A stretch of DNA of 64,000 nucleotides from Nonomuraea pusilla (GTDB taxonomy: Bacteria; Actinomycetota; Actinomycetes; Streptosporangiales; Streptosporangiaceae): contig NZ_FOBF01000008.1 of assembly GCF_900109355.1 (NCBI RefSeq), positions 186,001-250,000 on the forward strand. The letters run 5' to 3'. The notes under the pieces were generated by a model. The model was not told the DNA's origin, did no database searches, and worked only from the letters and a program-made list of their open reading frames with translations. A program made the position numbers and the translations under genes. Shown in pieces: positions 45,408-54,354 of the stretch (positions are counted from its first letter, which is position 1; the number at the start of each line of letters is the position of its first letter).

Positions 45408-46103
45408 TCAGTGCCCCATTCCGAGTCCGCCGTCGACCGGGATCACGGCCCCGGTGATGTAGGAGGCGTCGTCGCTCGCGAGGAAGCGGACGACGCGCGC
45501 GACCTCCTGGGGGGACGCCTGCCGCCCCAGGGGGATGTTCTTGACGATGGCCTCGGTGTCGAGGTCGGCCGTCATGTCGGTGGCGACGAAGCCGGGCGCC
45601 ACCACGTTCACCGTGATGCCGCGCGAGCCGTACTCGCGGGCCAGCGAGCGGGCGAACCCGATGAGGCCCGCCTTGGAGGCGGCGTAGTTGGCCTGGCCCG
45701 CCTGGCCGAGCATCGCGATGACCGACGAGATGAGGACGATGCGGCCGCGCTTGAGCCTCATCATGGGCCTGATGGCGCGCTTGGCCACGCGGTAGGCGCC
45801 GGTGAGGTTGGCGTCGACGACCTCGGTGAAGGTCTCTTCCTTCATCATCGCCAGCAGGGTGTCCTTGGTGATGCCGGCGTTGGAGACGACGACCTCGACG
45901 GGGCCCTGCTCGGCCTCCACCTTGTCGAACGCGGCCTCGACGTCGGCGGTGCTGGTGACGTCGCAGCGCACGCCGAACAGGCCCTCCGGCGGCTCCCCCG
46001 ATCGGTAGGTGACCGCGACGGCGTCGCCTGCCGCGGCGAGTTCACGGGCGATCGCGAGGCCGATGCCGCGATTGCCCCCGGTGACGAGTACAGAGCGTGC
46101 CAT
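45408..46103 (-). CDS. fabG: 3-oxoacyl-ACP reductase FabG/MabA
   Basis: NADPH-dependent ketoacyl-ACP reductase of the fatty-acid elongation cycle. The 231-residue SDR has TGGNRGIG at 8-15, NAG at 75-77, the catalytic serine near 127, Tyr140 and Lys144 (YAASK). A fabI gene follows immediately, forming a two-gene operon. ATG 46103 has TAGCGT 8 nt ahead. It is divergent from tldD across 77 bp. Confidence 0.95.
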   Translation of the reverse strand: MARSVLVTGGNRGIGLAIARELAAAGDAVAVTYRSGEPPEGLFGVRCDVTSTADVEAAFDKVEAEQGPVEVVVSNAGITKDTLLAMMKEETFTEVVDANLTGAYRVAKRAIRPMMRLKRGRIVLISSVIAMLGQAGQANYAASKAGLIGFARSLAREYGSRGITVNVVAPGFVATDMTADLDTEAIVKNIPLGRQASPQEVARVVRFLASDDASYITGAVIPVDGGLGMGH

Positions 46104-46111
46104 GAGACACG

Positions 46112-46117
46112 ACGCTA
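46112..46117 (-). promoter_or_regulatory. -10 box of fabG (leaderless or near-leaderless)
   Basis: TAGCGT on the minus strand with an 8-nt spacer to ATG 46103. Confidence 0.5.
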
Positions 46118-46167
46118 TCCCCTACCGGCCGGTATCCGGTTGTCCGGGTGAGACAAGATCGCGGCGT

Positions 46168-46173
46168 TAGGAT
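46168..46173 (+). promoter_or_regulatory. -10 box of tldD (leaderless)
   Basis: TAGGAT with a 7-nt spacer to ATG 46181. It excludes the longer in-frame start at 46148, which lies upstream of the box. Confidence 0.6.
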
Positions 46174-46180
46174 CGTGGAC

Positions 46181-47674
46181 ATGCGCCAGATCGACCCCGA
46201 TTTCCTGCAGCTGCCGCTCAGGCGGCTCGCGGACGCCGCACTCCAACGCGCTCGCGACCTCGGCGCCGAGCACGCGGACTTCCGCCTCGAACGTGTCCGC
46301 GCCGAGACGCTCAGCCTCTACGACGCCCGGCTCGAAGGCGCCATGGACGCCGACGACCTCGGCTACGCCGTCCGTGTCGTCAAGGGCGGCACGTGGGGGT
46401 TCGCCTCCGGCGTCGTCCTGACCCCCGAGGCCGCCGCGCGTGTCGCCGAGCAGGCGGTGCGGGTGGCGGAGGTGAGCGCCCCCATCAACAGGGAGCCGAT
46501 CGAGCTGGCACCCGAGCCGGTGCACGCCGAGGCCGTGTGGGTGTCCGACTACGACGTCGACCCGTTCGAGGTGCCCGCCGCCGAGAAGGTGACCCTCCTC
46601 GCCGAGTGGTCGGCCGGGCTGCTGAAGGGCGCCGACCACGTCTCGGCCCGGCTGCTCCAGGTCAAGGAGCAGAAGTTCTACGCCGACACGGCGGGCACGG
46701 TGACCACGCAGCAGCGGGTGCGCGTGCACCCGAGCCTGAACGCGATGAAGGCGCAGGACGGCGGCTTCGACGACATGTCCACGCTGGCGCCGCCGGTCGG
46801 CCGGGGCTACGAGTACCTGACGGGCACGGGCTGGGACTGGGCGGCCGAGCTGGCCCAGCTGCTCGAGCTGCTGGCGGAGAAGCTGGCGGCGCCGTCGGTC
46901 GAGGCGGGCGACTACGACCTGGTGGTCGACCCGTCGAACCTGTGGCTGACGATCCACGAGTCCGTCGGCCACGCCACCGAGCTCGACCGCGCGCTCGGCT
47001 ACGAGGCCGCGTACGCGGGCACCAGCTTCGCCACCTTCGACCAGCTCGGCGAGCTCGTGTACGGCTCGCCCCTGATGAACGTCACCGGCGACAGGACGGT
47101 CAGGCACGGCCTGGCCACGGTCGGGTTCGACGACGAGGGCGTCGAGGGGCAGAGCTTCGACATCGTCCGCGACGGCGTGCTGGTCGGCTACCAGCTCGAC
47201 AGGCGGATGGCGCTGATGAAGGGGTTCGGCCGGTCGAACGGCTGCGCCTTCGCCGACTCCCCCGGCCACATGCCGATCCAGCGGATGGCGAACGTGTCGC
47301 TGGCGCCCGCGCCCGGCGGGCCGTCCACCGAGGAGCTGATCGCGGGGGTCGAGCGCGGCCTCTACATCGTCGGCGACAAGAGCTGGTCGATCGACATGCA
47401 GCGCTACAACTTCCAGTTCACCGGCCAGCGGGCCTACCGCATCACCGGCGGCAGGCTCGACGGCCAGGTCAGGGACTTCGCCTACCAGGCGACGACCACG
47501 GACTTCTGGCAGTCCATGGAGGCCGTCGGCGGGCCGGGGACGTACGTGCTGGGCGGCGCGTTCAACTGCGGCAAGGGCCAGCCCGGCCAGGTCGCGCCGG
47601 TCAGCCACGGCTGCCCGTCCGCCCTGTTCAGGGGCGTCAGGATCCTCAACACCGTGCAGGAGGGCGGCAAGTGA
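46181..47674 (+). CDS. tldD: TldD metalloprotease subunit
   Basis: TldD/TldE form a heterodimeric zinc protease that degrades unfolded peptides inside a cavity and processes some RiPP precursors. The 497 residues include the active-site helix HESVGHATE at 259-267, with the HExxxH metal motif. ATG 46181 is preceded by the leaderless -10 box. The stop overlaps the tldE start as GTGA. No RiPP precursor is evident nearby, so general proteolysis is the default assumption. Confidence 0.95.
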   Translation: MRQIDPDFLQLPLRRLADAALQRARDLGAEHADFRLERVRAETLSLYDARLEGAMDADDLGYAVRVVKGGTWGFASGVVLTPEAAARVAEQAVRVAEVSAPINREPIELAPEPVHAEAVWVSDYDVDPFEVPAAEKVTLLAEWSAGLLKGADHVSARLLQVKEQKFYADTAGTVTTQQRVRVHPSLNAMKAQDGGFDDMSTLAPPVGRGYEYLTGTGWDWAAELAQLLELLAEKLAAPSVEAGDYDLVVDPSNLWLTIHESVGHATELDRALGYEAAYAGTSFATFDQLGELVYGSPLMNVTGDRTVRHGLATVGFDDEGVEGQSFDIVRDGVLVGYQLDRRMALMKGFGRSNGCAFADSPGHMPIQRMANVSLAPAPGGPSTEELIAGVERGLYIVGDKSWSIDMQRYNFQFTGQRAYRITGGRLDGQVRDFAYQATTTDFWQSMEAVGGPGTYVLGGAFNCGKGQPGQVAPVSHGCPSALFRGVRILNTVQEGGK

Positions 47675-49050
47675 GCGAGCACAGTCCTCAGGAGATGGTG
47701 GAGAAGGCCCTGGGTCTCTCCACGGCCGACAGGTGCGTCGTGCTGGCGGACGAGCGGTCCACGGCCAACCTGCGCTTCGCGGCCAACACGCTGACGACGA
47801 ACGGCGTGGCCCGTTCCTCCAGACTCACGGTGATCTCGATCTCGGGCCGGGGCGTGGGCGTGGTGTCGCGCGCGGCCGTGCGTCCCGAGCAGCTCGCCGG
47901 CGTGGTGGAGGCCGCCGACCGGGCGTCCAGGGAGGCCCAGCCGGCCGAGGACGCCCGCGAGCTGGTCGAGGGCGTGCCGCCGTCGCCGCACTGGGACGAG
48001 CCGGTGCGGCCCACCGACATCGACGTGTTCGCGGCGTTCGCGCCCGCGCTCGGTGAGACGTTCGCCGCGGCCCAGGCCGGCGGCAGGAAGCTGTACGGTT
48101 TCGCCGAGCACCGGCTGACCTCGACGTTCCTCGGCACCTCGACGGGCCTGCGGCTGCGCCACGACCAGCCCACCGGCCGCCTGGAGCTGAACGCCAAGTC
48201 GGGCGACCTGAAGCGCTCGGCCTGGACCGGCGTGTCCACGCGCGACTTCACGGACGTGGACGTGGCCGCGCTCGACTCGTCGCTGGCGCAGCGGCTGGAG
48301 TGGGCCAAGAACCGCATCGACCTCCCCGCGGGCCGGTACGAGACCCTGCTGCCCCCGAGCGCCGTGGCCGACCTGATGATCTACCTGTTCTGGTCGGCGG
48401 GCGCCAGGGACGCGCTCGACGGCCGCTCGGTGTTCTCCGGGCCGGGCGGCGGCACGCGCGTCGGCGAGCAGCTCGCCACGCTGCCCCTGACCCTGTCGAG
48501 CGACCCGGCCGCCGAGGGGCTGGAGTGCGCGCCGTTCGTCATGGCGCACGCGTCGAGCAGGGAGAGCTCCGTCTTCGACAACGGGCTGCCGCTGGCGAGG
48601 ACCGACTGGATCAGGGACGGCAGACTGGAGGCGCTGCTCCAGACCCGCTACTCGGCCGAGCTGAGCGGCCTGGCCGTCACCCCGGCCGTCGACAACCTCG
48701 TCATGGGCGGCCCCGAGGGCGGCCGGTCGCTGGAGGAGATGATCGCCTCCACCGAGCGCGGCCTGCTGCTCACCTGCCTGTGGTACATCCGCGAGGTCGA
48801 CCCGCAGACGCTGCTCGTCACCGGGCTCACCAGGGACGGCGTCTACCTCGTCGAGCACGGCGAGGTCGTGGGCGAGGTGAACAACTTCCGCTTCAACGAG
48901 AGCCCCGTGGACCTGCTGGGCCGCGTCACGGAGGCGGGCGCCTCCGAGCGGACGCTGCCGCGCGAGTGGAACGACTACTTCCAGCGCACGGCCATGCCCC
49001 CGCTGCGGGTGCCGGACTTCAACATGTCCACGGTCAGCCAGGCGAGCTGA
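47671..49050 (+). CDS. TldE/PmbA metalloprotease partner
   Basis: The second subunit of the TldD/E protease, 459 residues. It lacks the HExxxH motif, as expected for TldE, and has the family's C-terminal region GEVNNFRFNESPVDLL. Its GTG overlaps the tldD stop codon. A 13-bp hairpin terminator follows. Confidence 0.94.
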   Translation: MSEHSPQEMVEKALGLSTADRCVVLADERSTANLRFAANTLTTNGVARSSRLTVISISGRGVGVVSRAAVRPEQLAGVVEAADRASREAQPAEDARELVEGVPPSPHWDEPVRPTDIDVFAAFAPALGETFAAAQAGGRKLYGFAEHRLTSTFLGTSTGLRLRHDQPTGRLELNAKSGDLKRSAWTGVSTRDFTDVDVAALDSSLAQRLEWAKNRIDLPAGRYETLLPPSAVADLMIYLFWSAGARDALDGRSVFSGPGGGTRVGEQLATLPLTLSSDPAAEGLECAPFVMAHASSRESSVFDNGLPLARTDWIRDGRLEALLQTRYSAELSGLAVTPAVDNLVMGGPEGGRSLEEMIASTERGLLLTCLWYIREVDPQTLLVTGLTRDGVYLVEHGEVVGEVNNFRFNESPVDLLGRVTEAGASERTLPREWNDYFQRTAMPPLRVPDFNMSTVSQAS

Positions 49051-49056
49051 CCCTCC

Positions 49057-49087
49057 GCCGTCCGCGGGCCGCGCGCCCGCGGACGGC
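49057..49087. terminator. Hairpin terminator between tldE and dodecin
   Basis: A perfect 13-bp stem (GCCGTCCGCGGGC and its complement) with a 5-nt loop between convergent genes. Confidence 0.8.
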
Positions 49088-49097
49088 TCCCGGGGCG

Positions 49098-49313
49098 CTA
49101 GGAGGCGTCCTCCAGGCGGAAGCCCACCTTCATGCCCACCTGGTAGTGGGCGATCTCCCCGTCGTCGAGGTGGCCGCGGATCTCCGTCACCTCGAACCAG
49201 TCCAGGTGGCGCAGCGTCTCGGCGGCCCGTCTGAGGCCGTTGCGTATGGCTTCGTCGAGGCTCTCCCCCGACGTGCCGACTATCTCGGTGACCCGGTACG
49301 TACGATCCGTCAT
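49098..49313 (-). CDS. Dodecin, flavin-binding protein
   Basis: Dodecins are dodecameric hollow spheres that store or buffer flavins. The 71-residue protein fits the family length and has the flavin-stacking tryptophan in LDWFEVTEIRG and the end YQVGMKVGFRLE. ATG 49313 has AAGGA upstream; TAAGGA sits 7 nt ahead but lacks the final T of a good -10. It is divergent from the DUF3099 gene. Confidence 0.92.
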   Translation of the reverse strand: MTDRTYRVTEIVGTSGESLDEAIRNGLRRAAETLRHLDWFEVTEIRGHLDDGEIAHYQVGMKVGFRLEDAS

Positions 49314-49397
49314 GTCGCTGTCCTTACCCTGAGGCCACGGTCGCATGACCCCCTTCCCCGGCCGGGGGCCGTGTCCTGACCTGGCCCCTCCGAGGTC

Positions 49398-49403
49398 TAA
49401 CGT
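49398..49403 (+). promoter_or_regulatory. -10 box of the DUF3099 gene (leaderless)
   Basis: TAACGT with a 7-nt spacer (GGGAGTC) to ATG 49411. Confidence 0.5.
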
Positions 49404-49410
49404 GGGAGTC

Positions 49411-49725
49411 ATGAAGTGGGGGCGCAGGAAGCGGGACGTCCACCAGGTCACGGACGCGCGACCGTCGCTCACGTCGGACATCCACCGGCGCGAGATCAGT
49501 TACCTGATCAAGATGGGCATCCGTACGCTCTGCCTGATCCTGGCCGTGGCGGTGCCCGTGCCGTGGCCGTACCGGCTGCTGTTCATCGCGGCTGCCGTCT
49601 TTTTGCCATACATAGCCGTTATCGGGGCCAATGAGAGGGGGAAGGGCACCCCGCCTCCTACCTTTCAGAGCCCTGAGGCTAACCAAACCGAGATACCGCT
49701 GCATCGACGCGAGATCGGGTCGTGA
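49411..49725 (+). CDS. DUF3099 small membrane protein
   Basis: The 104-residue protein has a basic N-terminus, QVTDARPSLTSDIHRRE, and two close hydrophobic helices (about 35-72) typical of DUF3099. Function unknown. The start was set by the -10 box rather than the longer frame from 49345. A small-RNA-like set of hairpins follows 45 bp downstream. Confidence 0.85.
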   Translation: MKWGRRKRDVHQVTDARPSLTSDIHRREISYLIKMGIRTLCLILAVAVPVPWPYRLLFIAAAVFLPYIAVIGANERGKGTPPPTFQSPEANQTEIPLHRREIGS

Positions 49726-49765
49726 CTAAGTCTTGACGCATCCCACGGGTTGTAGGTGTACGCTT

Positions 49766-49885
49766 TAGCCAAGCGCTCCGGTCCCCCGTCGGAGCGCTGG
49801 TGCCGGCGTTCCGGGCCCCCGTCGGAACGCCGATGACGCGGCGCCGGGTGGTTTGCCCCCGTAACCACCCGGCGTCGCCTTTTTT
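49766..49885 (+). ncRNA. 6C-like small RNA with three CCCCCGT-loop hairpins
   Basis: Three consecutive stem-loops are visible: 49772-49798 (9-bp stem), 49804-49832 (10-bp stem) and 49842-49874 (12-bp stem, then six T residues). All three have 9-nt loops ending CCCCCGT. The last is an intrinsic terminator on the plus strand. TTGACG and TACGCT lie upstream near 49733 and 49760, though spaced wider than ideal. Actinobacterial 6C RNA has two hairpins with C-rich loops that pair with G-rich target sites; this matches in style, with five rather than six C per loop. The rest of the 314-bp gap to mobA shows nothing else I recognise. Confidence 0.65.
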
Positions 49886-50039
49886 CAGGGCAAACACCGA
49901 TCATGATGATCGTTTTCATGCTGCCCGCGACCGTTCGATAGGGCCGCTTTCCCGAAATCGTTGACGAGGCGGAGATCCGAACTTTTCTCAGGAAATCCCC
50001 AGGATCCCCGCCTCTTGACAACGCGAGTTCGCCTGAGTG

Positions 50040-50876
50040 TCAGCTGTCGGTCAAGGTCTGGGCGGTGGCCTCGCCCCAGTTCCTGGCCAGCTCGGTCAGC
50101 CGGGCCGCCGCCTCGCCTGGCGCCGCGCCCGCGCCCTGCGCCAGGCCCAGCAGGTAGGCCGTCAGCGGCGCGGCCGGCCTGGCCACACCGTGGGCGACCT
50201 CCTTCGTCAGGTCGAGGATCAGGTCACGGTCGACGTCGGCGGGGTCGATGCCCAGCTCCTTGCACGCCAGGGCGGTCCACTCGTTCAGCACGTTCATGCG
50301 AGCCTCCTTCAGGTCGTCCATTGTGTCGCAGTCGAACCAGGGGCGGCCCGGGAGGGAGAGGCGCGTGCCGACGAGGGGGGCGAGCAGGCCCTTCAGCGAG
50401 CGGCCCGCGTAGCCGGCCAGGGCCGCCCTGAGCGGCGCGGACGGCCAGACGCCGAGCAGCCACTGCTCGTGCCCGCCCTCGTCCACGGCCACCACCCCGC
50501 GCCCGGCGGCGGCCTCGGCGGTGGCGGCGGCGAGGAGGGTCGCGACGTGGCGCGCGGTCAGCAGGGGCATGTCGCCGGCCAGCAGCGCCACCAGGGGCGC
50601 GCGCACCTCCGCCAGCCCGGCCGCGAGCGCCGGCACCGGGCCGCCGAACGGAGGGTCCTCGCGGACCGGCACCACGCCCGGCAGGCCCCGGTCCGGCCCC
50701 ACCACGATCACCCTGCCCGCGTCCAGGACGGCCGCCACCGCGATCTCGGCGAGCGTCCTGCCTCCCACGGCCAGACCCGGCTTGTCGACGCCTCCGAGCC
50801 GCCTGGCGGCTCCGCCGGCGAGGATCACGGCGTCGAACGCCGCACCGCCAGACCCGCCGCCCGGTCGCGCTTCCAT
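50040..50876 (-). CDS. mobA: MobA-like NTP transferase fused to DUF6457
   Basis: MobA attaches GMP to molybdopterin to make the guanine dinucleotide cofactor. The 278 residues begin with the nucleotide-binding LAGGAARRLGGVDKP at 19-33 and include LLAGDMPLL. From about residue 190 a second domain starts with MNVLNEWTALACKELGI, which elsewhere is a small free-standing protein (DUF6457). The two are in one frame here. ATG 50876 is chosen from the family; the frame is open to 51008 into the moaA gene. It follows moaA by 35 bp. Confidence 0.87.
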   Translation of the reverse strand: MEARPGGGSGGAAFDAVILAGGAARRLGGVDKPGLAVGGRTLAEIAVAAVLDAGRVIVVGPDRGLPGVVPVREDPPFGGPVPALAAGLAEVRAPLVALLAGDMPLLTARHVATLLAAATAEAAAGRGVVAVDEGGHEQWLLGVWPSAPLRAALAGYAGRSLKGLLAPLVGTRLSLPGRPWFDCDTMDDLKEARMNVLNEWTALACKELGIDPADVDRDLILDLTKEVAHGVARPAAPLTAYLLGLAQGAGAAPGEAAARLTELARNWGEATAQTLTDS

Positions 50877-50911
50877 GGAGCAGACGCCCTCTCTCCCGTG
50901 CGGCGCGGAGG

Positions 50912-51901
50912 TCAGCCGCCGATGGCCGACATCGGCCGCGACGGCTGCAGGAAGGACGGGTCGTCGATGCCGTGACCCGCGCGCTTGCGCGCCACCGCGG
51001 CCCGCCACCGCTCGGCCAGCTCCTCGTCGGAGGCCCCCGCGCGCATCGCCGCCTTCAGGTCGGACTCCTCCGTGGCGAACAGGCAGTTGCGCACCTGGCC
51101 GTCGGCGGTGAGCCTGACCCGGTCGCAGGCGCCGCAGAACGGCCGCGTCACCGAGGCGATCACCCCGACCCTGGCCGGGCCGCCGTCGACGACGAACCGC
51201 TCGGCGGGCGCGCTGCCGCGCTCCTCCTGCTCGTCGGGGGCGAGGTCGAACGACTCGGACAGCAGGCCGAGGATCTCGTCGGCCGTGATCATGTTCTCGC
51301 GGCTCCAGCCGTGCTGCGCGTCGAGCGGCATCTGCTCGATGAAGCGCGCCTCGTAGCCGCGCTCCAGGCAGAACCTCAGCAGCGGCACCGCCTCGTGGTC
51401 GTTGAGCCCGCGCATCAGCACCGTGTTCACCTTGACCGGGCGCAGGCCCGCCTCGTGCGCGGCGGCGAGCCCCGCGAGGACGTCGGGCAGCCTGTCGCGG
51501 TGCGACAGCTTCCTGAACGTCTCGCGGTCGAGGGTGTCGAGCGACACGTTGACCCGGTCGAGCCCCGCCTCGGCCAGCGGCCCGGCCATCCGCTCCAGCC
51601 CGATGGCGTTGGTGGTGAGCGTCACCTGCGGGCGGGGGCTCAGCGCCGTGGTGCGGGCGACGATGTCGGTCAGCTCGCGCCGCAGCAGCGGCTCGCCGCC
51701 GGTGTAACGGATCTCGGTGACCCCGAGGAGCTCCACGGCGACGCGTACCAGCCTGACGATCTCGTCGGCGGTCAGCAGCTGGGCGCTCGGCAGCCAGTCG
51801 AGCCCCTCAGGCGGCATGCAATAGGCGCAGCGCAGATTGCACTTGTCCGTGAGGGACACCCGCAGATCGGTCGCCACCCGTCCGAACGAGTCTCGCAACA
51901 C
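50912..51901 (-). CDS. moaA: GTP 3',8-cyclase MoaA
   Basis: A radical-SAM enzyme that starts molybdenum-cofactor synthesis from GTP. The 329 residues carry the N-terminal cluster Cys21-x3-Cys25-x2-Cys28 (CNLRCAYC), the C-terminal cluster in FCGACDRVRL...NCLF, and the C-terminal Gly-Gly needed for activity. GTG 51901 has GGAGGTGA about 9 nt upstream. It is probably cotranscribed with mobA. A receptor kinase gene is divergent. Confidence 0.96.
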   Translation of the reverse strand: MLRDSFGRVATDLRVSLTDKCNLRCAYCMPPEGLDWLPSAQLLTADEIVRLVRVAVELLGVTEIRYTGGEPLLRRELTDIVARTTALSPRPQVTLTTNAIGLERMAGPLAEAGLDRVNVSLDTLDRETFRKLSHRDRLPDVLAGLAAAHEAGLRPVKVNTVLMRGLNDHEAVPLLRFCLERGYEARFIEQMPLDAQHGWSRENMITADEILGLLSESFDLAPDEQEERGSAPAERFVVDGGPARVGVIASVTRPFCGACDRVRLTADGQVRNCLFATEESDLKAAMRAGASDEELAERWRAAVARKRAGHGIDDPSFLQPSRPMSAIGG

Positions 51902-52139
51902 GGGGCGTCACCTCCAGTCCGTTCACCCGGTGGCCAGCCTACGACGCCTGCCCCGCCGCGCCCAAAACGCCCTGCCCCCGTGACAACGCCGCGCTCCCGA
52001 GATCGATTCCTGCGGCGCGCCGGCGTCCCCGCGTGTCGCCGCGGCGGGCAAAGCCAAGGTCGTTCCACAGGCGGACATGACAGCGCGTGACGTAGGTTTG
52101 ACGCGGCGTCGCGGTCCGGACTCGGCGATGGGAGGGGCG

Positions 52140-54137
52140 GTGCGGGCAGGTCGGCTCATCGCGGGACGGTACCGGCTGCAGGAGCAGGTCGGGCGCGGCG
52201 GCAACGGCATGGTGTGGCGGGCGCTCGACGAGGAGCTCGGCCGGGTGGTCGCGGTCAAGCGCGCCCTGCCCGGCGACGACGCGCGGGCCGCGCTGCTGCG
52301 CCGCGAGGCCCGCATCCTCGCCAGGACGAACCACCCCAACGTCGTCACCCTCTACGACCTGGTCGCCGACGGCGGCGAATGGTGGCTCGCGATGGAGTAC
52401 GTCCCCGCGCGCAGCCTCGCCGCGTACGGCAGGCTGCCGCCCGAGCAGGCGGCGGCCGTCGGCGCGCAGATCGCCCGCGCGCTGCGCGCCGTGCACGCCG
52501 CCGGGGTGCTGCACCGTGACGTCAAGCCGGGCAACGTCCTGCTGACCGAGGAGGGGAACGTCAAGCTCGGCGACTTCGGGGTGTCCAGGTCGCCCGACAG
52601 CGGGGGCACGCTGACCGGGGGCGGCGTCGTCATCGGCACGCCCGCGTTCGTGGCGCCCGAGGTGGCGCGCGGCCAGGGCTGCACGGCCGCCTCCGACGTG
52701 TTCTCGCTCGGCGCCACCCTCTACACCGCCATCGAGGGCGAGTCGCCGTACGGGCCGTCCCACCGGCCCGTGGTGCTGCTGTACCGCGCGTCCAAGGGGC
52801 AGATCGGGGTGCCGTCGCGGGCCGGGCGGCTCGCGCCCGTCCTGGCGGCGCTCATGCATCCCGACCCGGCGGCCAGGCCCACCGCCGCCCAGGCGGAGCG
52901 GATGCTGCTGGAGGCCGTCCACGCCGAGCTGCGGCCCTTCCCCGAGCCCCCGGCCGACCCGCTGCGGTGGCGGCGCCTGGCCATGGTGGCGGTCGGCGTC
53001 GCCGCCGCGGTGGCCGCCACCACCTGGGTCGTCGCCCGGGTGCACCGGCACCCGCCGCCGGCCGGCTTCCCCGCCGCCGTGGGCGATCCGCGTACCGCCG
53101 ACCCGTGCGCGCTGGCCGGCCCCGGGCCGCTGTCGCGCTTCGGCCGGGCCGGCCTGGAACCGCGTCTCGGGGGCTTCAACCGCTGCGACGTCATCGTCCG
53201 CACGGGCGGCGCCGAGGTGGACGTACGGGTCGAACTGCTCGCGCCGCGCGCGTCACCGCACCGCGCGTCGCCCGGCGGCACGCTGAGCGTCATCAGACCG
53301 CCCGCGGACGGCGCGACCGCCTGCGCCCGCACGCTGCTCCTCACCGACGGCCACCGAGTACGGATCACGGCGAGCACGCCCGGGGACACCGAGGGACACG
53401 AGACCGGCCAGAACGGCGAACGGACCGGCGACCGGCGGGCGGAACGGGGCGGGGAGCGGCGTACCGCCGGAGACGGCACAGGCGACGGCCGCCAGGAAGC
53501 CGAGCCAGGTGGAGATCGGTCCGGCCACCGGAGTGCCGAGCGGGACTTCGAGCTCTGCGCCATGGCCGACGCCGCCGTCGACGCCGCCGTGGGCGCGCTG
53601 GCCCAGGGCGAACTCCAGCGCCGCGCGCCAGAACCGGGCTCGCTGGCCCAGGCCGACGCCTGCGCCCTGCTCCGCGCCGCCGACCTGGCCCGCTTCCCCG
53701 GCGCCGACACCCTGCACCCGGAGCGCGGGTTCGCGGGCTGGCAGTGCCGGTGGCCGAGCGTCACCAGGCGCGCGTCCCTGCTCGTCCGCTTCGACAGGGA
53801 GGAGCGGCTGACGGCCGCCCACGGCCGCAGAACCCCGCTCGCCGTGCCCGGCGCCGGGCGGGAGCCGGGGCGTACGGCCGGGCGGGAGCCGGGGCGTACG
53901 GCCGGGCGGGTGGGGGCGCGGGTGGCGTACGTGCGGGGCGAGGGCGACGCGTGCCTGGCGCGGGTGCCGCACCGGCGCACGCTCGACGGCGACGGGCGGC
54001 CGGTGGTGGAGCTGCTGACGGTCGCGGTCAGCGGCGAGGTGGGAGGGCTGGACCCGTCCGGCCGCCGCTGCCTGCTCGCCACCGCCCTGGCGGCCCCCGC
54101 CGCCGCCCGCCTCCCCGACCCCACCCCACGTCCATGA
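52140..54137 (+). CDS. Receptor Ser/Thr protein kinase with duplicated four-Cys ectodomain
   Basis: A transmembrane kinase of 665 residues. The kinase domain (10-265) has GRGGNGMV, Lys40, HRDVKPGN at 125-132 and DFG at 145-147, all intact. One membrane span (280-299) follows. The outer part is two related domains, each with four cysteines: 323/349/395/473 and 508/536/604/644, both starting CAL...RF and ending C-x2-A-x-A. Each copy is interrupted by a hydrophilic insert, the second encoded by a 24-bp repeat. GTG 52140 is chosen for GGAGG 4 nt upstream and closeness to the kinase fold; ATG 52128 and 52077 are in-frame alternatives. Confidence 0.88.
   Translation: MRAGRLIAGRYRLQEQVGRGGNGMVWRALDEELGRVVAVKRALPGDDARAALLRREARILARTNHPNVVTLYDLVADGGEWWLAMEYVPARSLAAYGRLPPEQAAAVGAQIARALRAVHAAGVLHRDVKPGNVLLTEEGNVKLGDFGVSRSPDSGGTLTGGGVVIGTPAFVAPEVARGQGCTAASDVFSLGATLYTAIEGESPYGPSHRPVVLLYRASKGQIGVPSRAGRLAPVLAALMHPDPAARPTAAQAERMLLEAVHAELRPFPEPPADPLRWRRLAMVAVGVAAAVAATTWVVARVHRHPPPAGFPAAVGDPRTADPCALAGPGPLSRFGRAGLEPRLGGFNRCDVIVRTGGAEVDVRVELLAPRASPHRASPGGTLSVIRPPADGATACARTLLLTDGHRVRITASTPGDTEGHETGQNGERTGDRRAERGGERRTAGDGTGDGRQEAEPGGDRSGHRSAERDFELCAMADAAVDAAVGALAQGELQRRAPEPGSLAQADACALLRAADLARFPGADTLHPERGFAGWQCRWPSVTRRASLLVRFDREERLTAAHGRRTPLAVPGAGREPGRTAGREPGRTAGRVGARVAYVRGEGDACLARVPHRRTLDGDGRPVVELLTVAVSGEVGGLDPSGRRCLLATALAAPAAARLPDPTPRP
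53856..53910. repeat. In-frame 24-bp tandem repeat in the kinase ectodomain
   Basis: Two identical 24-bp units starting GGGCGGGAGCCGGGGCG, plus a partial third, encode GREPGRTA twice. Copy-number change would keep the frame. Confidence 0.85.
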
Positions 54138-54354
54138 CCCCACGCGCCCACACCGTGCCCACACCGTGCCCCGTCGCCGCCGAGAGCCTCGGCCGCACCC
54201 CCTCCTGGCCCCCGCCCCGGCTGCCCCGGACGCCTCCCGGCCGGGGCGGGCGCCGCTCACGAGGCGGAACGGCCCCTCCAGGAGGCGCGGACGACCAGGA
54301 GAGGCGACCTCCTCCCAGCTGCGAGGCGCGGGGCCCCGGGCCACCGTCACACGG

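Noticed and set aside
46181..49050. RiPP maturation locus based on TldD/TldE
   Set aside because: No precursor peptide or other modifying enzyme is adjacent; TldD/E is widespread as a general protease.
49314..49326. Leaderless -10 box for dodecin (TAAGGA)
   Set aside because: The last base of the box is A, not the conserved T, and AAGGA can serve as a ribosome site, so I did not count it in the series.
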